Source: JAGQIB01 sp041393395 (lineage in GTDB: Bacteria > ARS69). From it: a DNA stretch of 64,000 nt. This document shows positions 16,123-24,049 of this stretch, piece by piece. Below the pieces are notes generated by a model that was not told the origin of the DNA, made no database searches, and was given only the letters and a program-made list of their open reading frames with translations. Position 1 is the first letter of the stretch, and each line of letters starts with the position of its first letter. The stretch spans positions 186,001 to 250,000 of the forward strand of contig JAWKKG010000002.1 in assembly GCA_041393395.1 (NCBI GenBank). The letters are read 5' to 3'. The translations under genes were made by a program, and so were the position numbers.

Positions 16123-16285
16123 GTCGGTCTCGGTTCGGGCCTCGGGGAGTCCTGTTCGCGACGCCGCGGCGACGATGCGGAACCACGGACGGTGGAGCCG
16201 TCGCCGCGACGAGGTGAGCGAGGCCATGGACGGCCGAGCGAACCGTTCGCGAACAGGACTCCCCGAGGTCCGAACCGAGGCCGAC
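16123..16285 (-). mobile_element. MITE-like 163-base element, copy 2 (inverted)
   Basis: Same length as copy 1. Its inverted ends are 16123-16161 and 16247-16285, matching at 37 of 39 positions. Its core, 16162-16246, is the reverse complement of the copy 1 core with one difference. The two copies could fold into a long cruciform or be substrates for recombination that flips the 289-base spacer. Confidence 0.75.
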
Positions 16286-16432
16286 AGAGCGCACCCCAGC
16301 GACGGCCGAGCGAACCGTTCGCGAACAGGGCTCCCCGGGGTCCGAACCGAGGCCGACAGAGCGCACCCCAGCGACGGCCGAGCGAACCGTTCGCGAACAG
16401 GGCTCCCCGGGGGCCGAACCGAGGCCGACAGA
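16230..16432. repeat. 72-base direct repeats overlapping the end of element copy 2
   Basis: Two full 72-base units, 16289-16360 and 16361-16432, begin GCGCACCCCAGCGACGGCC. Each contains the core edge GGCCGAGCGAACCGT and a terminal repeat GTTCGCGAACAGGGCTCC. A partial unit is provided by 16230-16288, the right end of copy 2. They look like tandem duplications of one element end, mirroring the array on the other side. Confidence 0.9.
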
Positions 16433-16447
16433 GTGCCCCACACACGA

Positions 16448-16479
16448 AAGGGCCGGGACGGCCAGGCCGCCCGGCCCTT
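16448..16479 (-). terminator. Hairpin, possible terminator of the minus-strand metabolic run
   Basis: A 10-base stem, AAGGGCCGGG (16448-16457) with CCCGGCCCTT (16470-16479), has a 12-base loop. Read on the minus strand it ends CCCTTTCG. It lies about 150 bases past the stop of the TPR gene at 16633. Confidence 0.5.
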
Positions 16480-16632
16480 CGGGCGTGCGAGTTCGCCCCC
16501 GGGACAGGCGCCCCGGCTCGCACGGTGTGCTCACGTAGGATCCGGGCGGAAGGGCTCGAGCGGCCCCGGGGGTCCGGATCCACTGGAGGAGACACGGTCC
16601 GAGGGCTCGTTTTGAACGCGGCGACCGAAAAG

Positions 16633-17547
16633 TCAGCGTGCGGCGCCGGGGGCGGCGGGCGGGGCGCCTTCGCCGAGGCGCTTGAGGCGCTGGAGGCGCT
16701 CGGGTTCCTCGTCGGCCAGCCAGGGGTCCGGCGACAGGACCTCGTACGCCCGCGCGAAGTGGGGGGCGGCCTCCTCCGCCCGGCCGAGAGCGAGCAGGCA
16801 CTCCGCGATCTCCTCGCTGATGAAGCCGTCCGGCGCGCCGCTCGCCTCGGCGCGGACCTGGAGTTCGCGCTGGGTGGCGAGGGCCTCCTCGACCCGCCCG
16901 AGAACGCGCTTCGCCTTCGCGACGCACCACTCGGCGATGCGGATCGGATCCTCCTTCCCTTGTTCCTGGCGGAAGACCAGCGCCTCCTCGAAGTGGGCGA
17001 GGGCTCCTTCGTAGTCGCCCTGGTCGTAGAGCGTCCAGCCGATGTTGTTCGCGAGGGTGCCGCGCCACCGGCGGGCCATCGGATCGGCCGACGCGACGGC
17101 GCGGGCCAGCGCCCGGCGGTTCCACTCCATCGCGTCGTCGCCGGACTCCACGATGCCGAGCATGTGAGCCGCGTCGACGGCGTAGAAGTCCAGCGACTCC
17201 GGCGCGGCGAGCTCCCAGGCGTCGAGGAAGAACGGCTTGGCGCCGTCCCGGTCACCCGAGGAATTCTCCACGCGACCGCGTTCGAGAAGCCAGCGCACGC
17301 GAGCGACTTCGCCGGAAGTCGCGAGTCGCGGTTCCAGCTCGGCGAGCGTCGCGCGCGCGTCGTCGAACTCGCGCTGCAGTCCCTGCGTGCGCGCGATCTG
17401 CGTGACGAGCTGGGCGCGCCACGAGTCGTCGGCTTCGGCGGGCGGATCGGCGAGGAGCGCGCGGAACGTCGCCTCGGTGCCGGCAGGATCCGAGTAGTTC
17501 CAGAGCTCGTCGAACAGCACCGTCATCAGCAGCACCCCGATCAGCAT
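16633..17547 (-). CDS. TPR-type helical repeat protein
   Basis: 304 residues from the ATG at 17547. The frame stays open further upstream, but those codons would overlap the cytochrome gene, and the MLIGVLLMTVLF start is a natural hydrophobic leader. That leader could be a short membrane anchor or signal. The rest is helical and acidic with TPR-like repeats: NNIGWTLYDQGDYEGALAHFEEAL, here cited by its position near residues 150-175, and ALGRAEEAAPHFARAYEVL near 260-280. TPR domains mediate protein contacts, and no enzyme motif is visible. It starts 16 bases after the diheme cytochrome stop and is the last gene of that run, so it may help assemble or anchor that cytochrome. That role is a guess. 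Confidence 0.72.
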   Translation of the reverse strand: MLIGVLLMTVLFDELWNYSDPAGTEATFRALLADPPAEADDSWRAQLVTQIARTQGLQREFDDARATLAELEPRLATSGEVARVRWLLERGRVENSSGDRDGAKPFFLDAWELAAPESLDFYAVDAAHMLGIVESGDDAMEWNRRALARAVASADPMARRWRGTLANNIGWTLYDQGDYEGALAHFEEALVFRQEQGKEDPIRIAEWCVAKAKRVLGRVEEALATQRELQVRAEASGAPDGFISEEIAECLLALGRAEEAAPHFARAYEVLSPDPWLADEEPERLQRLKRLGEGAPPAAPGAAR

Positions 17548-17563
17548 GGCGTTTCCCGGGCCG

Positions 17564-18307
17564 TCAGCGTTCGAGCGATTCGAGCTTCGCGGCGGCGTTG
17601 CGGTTGCGCGGGTCCAGCTCCAGCGCCTTCTTGTAGTAGATCCGCGCCTGATCCGGATCGCCCGCGGCGAGCGTGGCTTCACCGAGACTGTCCCAGACGT
17701 TGCCGGACTCGGGGAACAGCTCGGCGTTCTTCGTGAGTGCACGAATCGCGCCGTCGGTGTCCCCGCTCTCCAGCAACGTGTACGCGAAGTCGTTCAGCGC
17801 CGGCTCGCGAAAGTCGTAGCAACCCTGCAGCAGGAACTTGGCCTTCAACCCGTCGTACGTCGCAAGCGCTTCGTCCACACCGCCCTCCGCGTACGCTTCC
17901 GTCAGTTCGTCCACGAGCGACGTGGGGCGCGGGCGCCCGCGGTGACAGGTGACGCAACCGAACTCCACCGGCGTCTTGCTCTCGTCCTCGCGCGGCAGCT
18001 CGGCGAGAGCCTGCTCGATGTCCGCGGCCATCCGCATCATGGATCGCGTGGTGACCTTCTCGGGCTTCGAGTCCGAGACGAAATCGAACTCGGCGAGCGA
18101 CTGCCCCTCCTCACCGACGTGGCAGTACGAGCAGCGCACACCGAGCGCCTGCGTGAACTCGCGCATGATGGGACGGAGCTCCTGACCGGTCATGCCCTCG
18201 AGGACCTGCAGGTTCTCGGGCTTCTCGGGCCAGGAAAATCGCTGGGCGCGGGCCGGCGAAGCAACGGCCAGCACCACCAGCGCGAAGAGCGCGGCGGTTC
18301 GTTTCAC
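17564..18307 (-). CDS. Periplasmic diheme cytochrome c with TPR tail (reaction-centre cytochrome-like)
   Basis: 247 residues from a GTG at 18307, with GAGGAGG seven bases upstream. That rules out the longer frame starting at 18373. A signal peptide spans residues 1-21 (TAALFALVVLAVASPARA). Two heme c motifs follow: CSYCH at 59-63 and CVTCH at 118-122. The spacing and the SDSKPEKVTTRSMMRM stretch between them resemble the photosynthetic reaction centre cytochrome subunit family also found in non-phototrophs. The C-terminal part has a TPR unit (YYKKALELDP). It lies 16 bases after an ADP-forming acyl-CoA synthetase. It is probably a periplasmic electron carrier with an unknown partner. Confidence 0.85.
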   Translation of the reverse strand: MKRTAALFALVVLAVASPARAQRFSWPEKPENLQVLEGMTGQELRPIMREFTQALGVRCSYCHVGEEGQSLAEFDFVSDSKPEKVTTRSMMRMAADIEQALAELPREDESKTPVEFGCVTCHRGRPRPTSLVDELTEAYAEGGVDEALATYDGLKAKFLLQGCYDFREPALNDFAYTLLESGDTDGAIRALTKNAELFPESGNVWDSLGEATLAAGDPDQARIYYKKALELDPRNRNAAAKLESLER

Positions 18308-18323
18308 GGGAGTCCTCCTCGGG

Positions 18324-20486
18324 TCAGCCGGCGATCCGGATCCGAGCGTCGACGATACGGCACCGGGCCGCATCGGGCGAGAGGAGGAAAGGGTTCAGGT
18401 CGATTTCCCAGAATTCCGGGAAATCCGTCACGAGCGCGGACAGCCGAATCAGGGCATCGCGGACCACGGGCAGCGCCACCGGCGCCTCCCCGCGGACGCC
18501 TTCGAGCAGGGGATAACCCCGGATGCCCTCGACCATCTCCCGCGCGTCGACGTCCGTGATCGGGTGAACCCGGAGCGTGACGTCCTTCAGGACCTCCACG
18601 TACTTGCCGCCCATCCCGAACATCAACACGGGACCGATGACCGGATCCGTGCTCATCCCGAGGATGACCTCCCGGCCCGCGTCGCTCATCCGCTGGACGA
18701 GGAATCCCTCCGTCTCCGGATCGTGTCCGAGCTGCTTCACCGCGCGGCTCATGCGGCCGAACGCCCCCTCGAGCTCCAGCGTGTTCCTGAGATTCAATGC
18801 CACGCCGCCCACGTCCGACTTGTGGACGATGTTGCGCCCGGCGACCTTCAGCGCCACCGGGAAGCCGAGCTCGTCCGCCGCGGCCGCCGCTTCGTCCGCG
18901 GTGCGCACACAGCGCCACTCCGCGAGCGGGAAGCCGTACGCCTGGAGGATGCGGTAGGCCGCATCGGAATCCAGGTACTGCCCGGGTCGCCCGGCCTCCG
19001 CCACGATGCGCCGCGCCGCTTCGCGATCCGCGTTCACCTCGGGGATCTTGCCACCGTCGTGAGCGCGCCAGGCCGCATGGTTCGCCATCTCGGCCGCGGC
19101 GTAGGCCGCGGACTCGGGGTACCGGTAGATCGGCGGCGCGTCCGGAATCTCTCGCGGGATGCGCCCGTAGTACTGCTCCTCCGCCATCAGCACCATGAGG
19201 ACGGGCTTCTCGGAGCCCTTCTTCGTCTCCGTGACCGCCGCCACGACGTCCATGGGATCCACCATGATCGGCGGCACGAACGCGACGATCACGAGATCGA
19301 CGGACTCGGACTCGAGCAGGATCTTGAGGCACGCGCGGAAGTTGCCCGTGTCGGCGGAGGCGATCATGTCGATCGGGTTCGACACGCTCGCCTCGGCCGG
19401 AAGCCGCTCCGCGAGCTTTTCGCGCGTGGGCTCGTCCATGTCCGCGAGCTGCATGCCGTAGCCGATCAGCGCATCGGTCGCCATGATCGCGGGGCCGCCC
19501 GCGTTCGTGAGGACGGCGACCCGGCGTCCGCGCGGCAGCGGACAGCGGGCGAACGCGCTCATCAGGCTCATCATGTCGTCGATCGTGCGCGCCCGGATCA
19601 CGCCGGTCTGGCGGATCAGCGCGTCGGTCGCGCGATCGAGTCCCGACAGCGCGCCCGTGTGCGACGACGCCGCCTTCGCGCCGGCCTCCGTGCGCCCGGA
19701 CTTCACCATGAGGATCGGCTTGCGCTTCGTCACGCGCCGCGCGAGATGGGTGAAACGTCGCGGGTCGCCGAAGCTCTCGATGTAGAGTCCCATGAGCTCG
19801 GTGTTCGGGTCGTTCTCCCAGTACTCGATCAGGTCGTTGCCGGTCACGTCGGCCTTGTTGCCGATCGACGCGAACTGCGAGAAGCCCACGTTGCGCTTCT
19901 GCATCTCCGTCCAGATCGCGATGCCCAGGGCACCGCTCTGCGAGACGAAGCCCACGGGCCCCGCGGCCGGCATGCCCGGCGCGAACGTGGCGTTCAGCGA
20001 CACCGACGGATCCGCGTTGAACACGCCGAGGCAGTTCGGTCCCACCATGCGCATTCCGTACTGACGGCAGATCGCGAGCAGCTCCTTCTCGCGCGCGGCG
20101 CCGTCGCCACCGATCTCGCGGAAGCCGGCCGAGATCACCACGAGTCCCTTCACACCGCGCTCGCCGCACTCGCGCGCGACGTCCAGCACCGCGAGCGCCG
20201 GCACCACCACGACCGCGAGATCCACCGGGTCGGGGACGTCGGTGATCGAGGGATAGGCCTTGATCGAGTGGATGTAGTCGGCCTTCGGGTTGACGGGGAA
20301 CAGCTTGCCCTTGAAATCTCCGCTGATCAGGTTGTGCACGATCTCGCGACCGATCGAGCCGCGCTTCGTGGACGCGCCGATGACCGCGATGGAGCGCGGG
20401 CGGAAGATGCCGGCGAGGGTGGAGGCGTCCGGCTTCGCCGGCGGCGCGGGCGGGCGCTTGGTCTCGACCAGGGTCTCAGGATTCAC
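18324..20486 (-). CDS. ADP-forming acyl-CoA (acetyl-CoA) synthetase, fused alpha-beta type
   Basis: 720 residues. It converts an acyl-CoA, ADP and phosphate to the free acid, CoA and ATP, or the reverse. Domain order is a CoA-binding Rossmann domain (RSIAVIGASTKRGSIG, residues 31-46), succinyl-CoA ligase-like domains with GPNCLGVFN and SQSGALG, and a C-terminal ATP-grasp domain. The phosphohistidine is His276 in KAASSHTGALSG. The GTG at 20486 has GGAGGG six bases upstream and lies inside the lipA end, overlapping by 11 bases, so expression is coupled to lipoate synthesis. There is no acetyltransferase (Pat) domain. Acetate, propionate or branched acids are possible products, and context suggests a product of the neighbouring 2-oxoacid dehydrogenase. 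Confidence 0.88.
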   Translation of the reverse strand: MNPETLVETKRPPAPPAKPDASTLAGIFRPRSIAVIGASTKRGSIGREIVHNLISGDFKGKLFPVNPKADYIHSIKAYPSITDVPDPVDLAVVVVPALAVLDVARECGERGVKGLVVISAGFREIGGDGAAREKELLAICRQYGMRMVGPNCLGVFNADPSVSLNATFAPGMPAAGPVGFVSQSGALGIAIWTEMQKRNVGFSQFASIGNKADVTGNDLIEYWENDPNTELMGLYIESFGDPRRFTHLARRVTKRKPILMVKSGRTEAGAKAASSHTGALSGLDRATDALIRQTGVIRARTIDDMMSLMSAFARCPLPRGRRVAVLTNAGGPAIMATDALIGYGMQLADMDEPTREKLAERLPAEASVSNPIDMIASADTGNFRACLKILLESESVDLVIVAFVPPIMVDPMDVVAAVTETKKGSEKPVLMVLMAEEQYYGRIPREIPDAPPIYRYPESAAYAAAEMANHAAWRAHDGGKIPEVNADREAARRIVAEAGRPGQYLDSDAAYRILQAYGFPLAEWRCVRTADEAAAAADELGFPVALKVAGRNIVHKSDVGGVALNLRNTLELEGAFGRMSRAVKQLGHDPETEGFLVQRMSDAGREVILGMSTDPVIGPVLMFGMGGKYVEVLKDVTLRVHPITDVDAREMVEGIRGYPLLEGVRGEAPVALPVVRDALIRLSALVTDFPEFWEIDLNPFLLSPDAARCRIVDARIRIAG

Positions 20487-21585
20487 GGGCACCCTCCGCG
20501 TGACGACGGGCGTGGTAGCTGCTCCGGACCAGCGGACCGGACTCGACGAATCTGAATCCGAGAGCCAGGCCTTCCTCGCGCAGCTCGTCGAACTCGGCCG
20601 GCGTGTAGTACTTCTCCACGCCGAGATGCTTCCGCGACGGGGACAGGTACTGCCCCATCGTGACGATGTCGCAGTCGACGGCCCGCAGGTCCTCGAGCGT
20701 GCGCCGCACTTCCGCGCGCGTCTCGCCGAGACCGAGCATGAGACCGGACTTCGTGTACATCGCGCGCTTCGCCTTGTCGCCCGCGGCGATCTCGAGCAGA
20801 CGAAGCGACTGCCGGTAGTCCGCGTCCGGCCGCACCTTCGGGTACAGCCGTTGCACGGTCTCCGTGTTGTGATTGAGGACGTGCGGCTCCGCGTCGAGCA
20901 CGGTGCGGAGCGCATCCCAGTTTCCGCAGAAGTCCGGGATGAGGACCTCGATCCGGCAATCGGGATTGCGCTCCCGGGCCTCGCGAATGGTCTCCGCGAA
21001 GTGGGACGCGCCGCCGTCCGCGAGGTCGTCGCGGTTCACGCTCGTGATGACCGCGTGGGCGAGTTCCAGGTGCGCGATCGCGTTCGCGACGTTGCGCGGT
21101 TCGGCCGGATCGAGCGGCAGCCCTTCCTTCGCGCGTGAGATCGCGCAGAAGGTGCAGTGCCGCGTACACGTGTCGCCGAAGATCATGAACGTGGCGGTCC
21201 GATCGGACCAGCACTCGTAGATGTTCGGGCAGCGCGCTTCCTGGCAGACGGTGTGCAGGTTCAGTCCATCCACCATCTTGCGCACGTTCTTGAAGTTCTC
21301 GCCGGTGTCGAGCTGGATCTTCAGCCACTCCGGACGACGCGGCTCCGACTCGCGGTGGCCGCGAGAGCGCGGCGTGGTGCCGATCTCGGGTTGCCCGAAG
21401 ATGGGGAACGGGTTGCGCGCGGGCTTCGGAAACGTCGGCGCGACCTTCTCGGCCGCGAGCCCCTTCACGACGTAGGGCTCGCGCGCCGGGCTCGCCGGTT
21501 CGCCGACGTCGCCGCGGCCGGCCGTCGAGCCGTTCCCCGCCCCGTTTCCGTTCGCGGAGGAAGTCCCGGCCGAAGGCTCCGTCAT
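20476..21585 (-). CDS. lipA: Lipoyl synthase LipA
   Basis: 369 residues, a radical SAM enzyme that inserts two sulfurs into protein-bound octanoyl groups. The auxiliary cluster ligands are Cys114, 119 and 125 (CQEARCPNIYEC). The SAM cluster ligands are Cys140, 144 and 147 (CTRHCTFC). The C-terminal RSSYHA motif supplies the serine ligand near residue 356. The ATG at 21585 overlaps the lipB-Nudix stop in an ATGA arrangement, which supports the start. This start leaves an unusually long, Gly/Ala/Ser-rich N-terminal extension of about 35 residues before the first conserved-looking segment. That extension is probably disordered. Confidence 0.95.
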   Translation of the reverse strand: MTEPSAGTSSANGNGAGNGSTAGRGDVGEPASPAREPYVVKGLAAEKVAPTFPKPARNPFPIFGQPEIGTTPRSRGHRESEPRRPEWLKIQLDTGENFKNVRKMVDGLNLHTVCQEARCPNIYECWSDRTATFMIFGDTCTRHCTFCAISRAKEGLPLDPAEPRNVANAIAHLELAHAVITSVNRDDLADGGASHFAETIREARERNPDCRIEVLIPDFCGNWDALRTVLDAEPHVLNHNTETVQRLYPKVRPDADYRQSLRLLEIAAGDKAKRAMYTKSGLMLGLGETRAEVRRTLEDLRAVDCDIVTMGQYLSPSRKHLGVEKYYTPAEFDELREEGLALGFRFVESGPLVRSSYHARRHAEGARES

Positions 21586-22679
21586 CGAGCGAGTTCGCGC
21601 TCCAGCAGGTCCAGGGCTCGCCGGTTTCCGTTCCATCTCAGTCGTTGCCTCGCGGTTTCGGGATCGGTCCAAAGGTACTCGTCGTGCTCGGTCGGGGAGA
21701 GGGTGATCGCGGCTTTCGGGTCGATTCTCGCCGCGAACGCGTGCTCCCGGTTGATCCAGGGGTGCGGACCCCGTTCTCCGAGGTACTCGGGCTCGATCCG
21801 GAAGTCCCGGACATACCCGAGATCGGCCGGTTCGGCGGCGAGAGCGAGCCCCGTCTCCTCCCGGACCTCCCGGGCGGCGGCCGTGGCCGGCGCCTCTCCC
21901 GGCTCCAGGAGCCCGGTGACCGGCTGCCAGAAATCGCCTTCGGCCGGGACCCGGTGCAGGAGGAGGACCTCCCGCCCGTCCGGGCCCTCCCGCCAGAGCC
22001 AGACCTGGGCGCTGCGGCTGGAGATCTCCCGCTCCGCGATCTCGCGTTCGAACACGTCGGCGAAATGTCGCACCAGCCGGTCCTCGACGGCCGGCAGCGG
22101 GATCTCCTCGCCGGCGAGCCGGGAAAGATTCGCGACCCCCCGGTCCGTGATGCCGCAGGGGACGATCGTCTCGAAGAACGAGAGGTCCGTGGCGACGTTC
22201 AGCGCGAAGCCGTGCGTGGTCACCCAGCGCGAGATCCGCACGCCGATCGCCGCGACCTTGAGATCGCCGACCCAGACGCCCGTGAGTCCCGCGATGCGGC
22301 CGGACGCCACCCCGAAGTCGGCGAGCGTGCGGATCAGCACCTCCTCGAGATCGCGGACGTACCGTCGAACGTCGCGGCGGTCGGGATGCAGGTTCACGAT
22401 CGGGTAGCCGACGATCTGACCGGGGCCGTGAAACGTCACGTCGCCGCCGCGACCCGCGGGGAAGCACGCGATCCCGCGTCGCGCGAGCTCGTCCGGCGAC
22501 GCGACGACGTTGCCGTCTCCCGTGTTGCGGCCGAGCGTGATGACGGGGGAATGTTGCAGCAGGAGGAAGCGCTCGGGCGCCTCTCCCGCCGTCACGAGCC
22601 GCCGTAGCTCCTCCTGGAGGTCGAGACCGTCTTCGTACTCGACGATCCCGAGGCGAGTGACCTCCAGGAGGCGCGCCAC
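21582..22679 (-). CDS. lipB: LipB octanoyltransferase fused to a Nudix hydrolase domain
   Basis: 365 residues. Residues 1 to about 215 are LipB, which moves octanoate from acyl carrier protein to lipoyl domains. It has the RGGDVTFHGPGQ loop at 77-88, the catalytic Lys141 in KVAAIGVRI, and Cys175 in IVPCGITDRG. Residues about 222-365 are a Nudix domain whose box fits the consensus exactly: Gly256, Glu262, Arg270-Glu271, Glu274-Glu275 and Gly277. The usual LipB length is near 215, so the second domain is extra. The GTG at 22679 lies nine bases after the E2 stop codon. The ribosome site is weak, and coupling to E2 translation is likely. The Nudix substrate is unknown; a dNTP or dinucleotide is possible. 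Confidence 0.9.
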   Translation of the reverse strand: MARLLEVTRLGIVEYEDGLDLQEELRRLVTAGEAPERFLLLQHSPVITLGRNTGDGNVVASPDELARRGIACFPAGRGGDVTFHGPGQIVGYPIVNLHPDRRDVRRYVRDLEEVLIRTLADFGVASGRIAGLTGVWVGDLKVAAIGVRISRWVTTHGFALNVATDLSFFETIVPCGITDRGVANLSRLAGEEIPLPAVEDRLVRHFADVFEREIAEREISSRSAQVWLWREGPDGREVLLLHRVPAEGDFWQPVTGLLEPGEAPATAAAREVREETGLALAAEPADLGYVRDFRIEPEYLGERGPHPWINREHAFAARIDPKAAITLSPTEHDEYLWTDPETARQRLRWNGNRRALDLLERELAR

Positions 22680-22687
22680 GGCGCGGC

Positions 22688-24040
22688 CTACAGCGACGAC
22701 TCGTCGATCGCCAGGAGACTCTGCTTGAGCTCGCCCATGAACTCCTCGGCCACCGAGCCGTCGATGAGGCGGTGGTCGAAGGAGAGCGAGATGTAGCACA
22801 TCTCCCGGATGGCGATCGCGTCGTTCACCACGACGGGCCGCTTCTCGATCGCGCCGAGGCCGAGGATCGCGACCTGCGGCTGGTTGATGATCGGAGCGCC
22901 GAACAGGCCGCCGTAGATGCCGGGGTTCGTGATCGTGAACGTGCCGCCGGTGACCTCGTCCGGCGAGAGCTTCTTGGAGCGCGCGCGTGCCGCGAGGTCG
23001 GCGATCGACTTGCCGAGCCCGCCGAGGTTCATGTCGCCCGCGCTCTTGATCACCGGCACGATGAGTCCCCAGTCCAGCGAGACGGCGATGCCGAGGTTGA
23101 TCGAGCCGTGGTAGATCACGTCCGAGCCGGACATCGACGCGTTCACGATCGGCACGGCCTTCAGCGCGTCGCACGCGGCCTTCGCGAAGAACGTCGTGAA
23201 CGAGAGCTTCACGCCGTTGCGCTTGAGATACTCCTCGCCGTGCGACTTGCGCAGCTTCGCGAGGTGCGAGACGTCGACTTCCCAGAACGTCTGCACGTGC
23301 GCGCTGGTGCGACGCGACTCCACCATGTGCTCCGCGATCTTGAGGCGCATGATCGAGAGCGGCTCCACCCGGTCGCCGGCCTTCGGCGTGATGACGGGAG
23401 CGTGCGGCGCAGCGGCGGGGGCCGCAGCCGCGGGCTTCGCCGCCGCCGGGGCGGCCGCCGGAGAGGCGGCCGGGCTCTCCATCCGGTCGAGGTACGACTC
23501 CACGTCGGCCTTCGTCACGCGCCCGGAGATGCCGGTGCCCTCGACCTGCGTGAGGTCGATGCCGTGCTCGGCCGCGATCTTTCGCACGAGCGGGGAGGAG
23601 CGAACCTTCAGCCGCTCTTCCATCGTGGCGACTCCGCCGCCGCTCGGGGCCGTCGCCGGCTGGCGCGGGGCCGGGGCCGGGGCCGGGGCCGGGGCCGACG
23701 GAGCCGGCTCCGCCTTCGCCGCGGGGGCGGGGGCCGGAGTCGGCGCGGGCGCCGGCTTCTCCGGCTTGGCTTCGGCCTTCGGCGCGGGCGCGGCGGCAAC
23801 GGCCGAGCCCGCGTCGCCGATGCGCGCCACCACGGTGTTCACCTCGACGGTGTTGCCTTCGGTCACGAGGATCTCGGACAGCACGCCGTCGGCCGGCGAC
23901 GGAATCTCGGCGTCGACCTTGTCCGTGGAGATCTCGAACAGCGGTTCATCCTTCTCGACCGTGTCGCCCGGCTGCTTCAGCCACTTGACGATGGTGCCTT
24001 CGGCAATGCTCTCGCCCATCTGGGGCATGATCACGTCCAT
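22688..24040 (-). CDS. 2-oxoacid dehydrogenase E2, dihydrolipoamide acyltransferase
   Basis: 450 residues. The N-terminal lipoyl domain has Lys41 in EISTDKVDAEIP. It is followed by a long Ala/Pro/Glu-rich linker (about 85-125). The subunit-binding domain (SSPLVRKIAAEHGIDL, GISGRVTKADVE) comes next, then a second flexible linker, and a catalytic core that ends with FDHRLIDG, whose His (near 424) is catalytic. AGGAGG precedes the ATG and overlaps the E1 beta stop. It accepts an acyl group from E1 and passes it to CoA. Whether the complex uses pyruvate or branched-chain 2-oxoacids cannot be settled from the sequence. Confidence 0.93.
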   Translation of the reverse strand: MDVIMPQMGESIAEGTIVKWLKQPGDTVEKDEPLFEISTDKVDAEIPSPADGVLSEILVTEGNTVEVNTVVARIGDAGSAVAAAPAPKAEAKPEKPAPAPTPAPAPAAKAEPAPSAPAPAPAPAPRQPATAPSGGGVATMEERLKVRSSPLVRKIAAEHGIDLTQVEGTGISGRVTKADVESYLDRMESPAASPAAAPAAAKPAAAAPAAAPHAPVITPKAGDRVEPLSIMRLKIAEHMVESRRTSAHVQTFWEVDVSHLAKLRKSHGEEYLKRNGVKLSFTTFFAKAACDALKAVPIVNASMSGSDVIYHGSINLGIAVSLDWGLIVPVIKSAGDMNLGGLGKSIADLAARARSKKLSPDEVTGGTFTITNPGIYGGLFGAPIINQPQVAILGLGAIEKRPVVVNDAIAIREMCYISLSFDHRLIDGSVAEEFMGELKQSLLAIDESSL

Positions 24041-24049
24041 CGGATCCTC

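Noticed and set aside
15506..16443. Several open frames across the repeat island with ESCSRTVRSAV-like peptides
   Set aside because: The peptides are translations of the repeats in different frames and occur on both strands; no start site or family fits.
16000..17736. A 578-codon plus-strand frame crossing the repeats and the TPR gene
   Set aside because: The part beyond the repeats is antisense to the TPR and cytochrome genes, and there is no domain.
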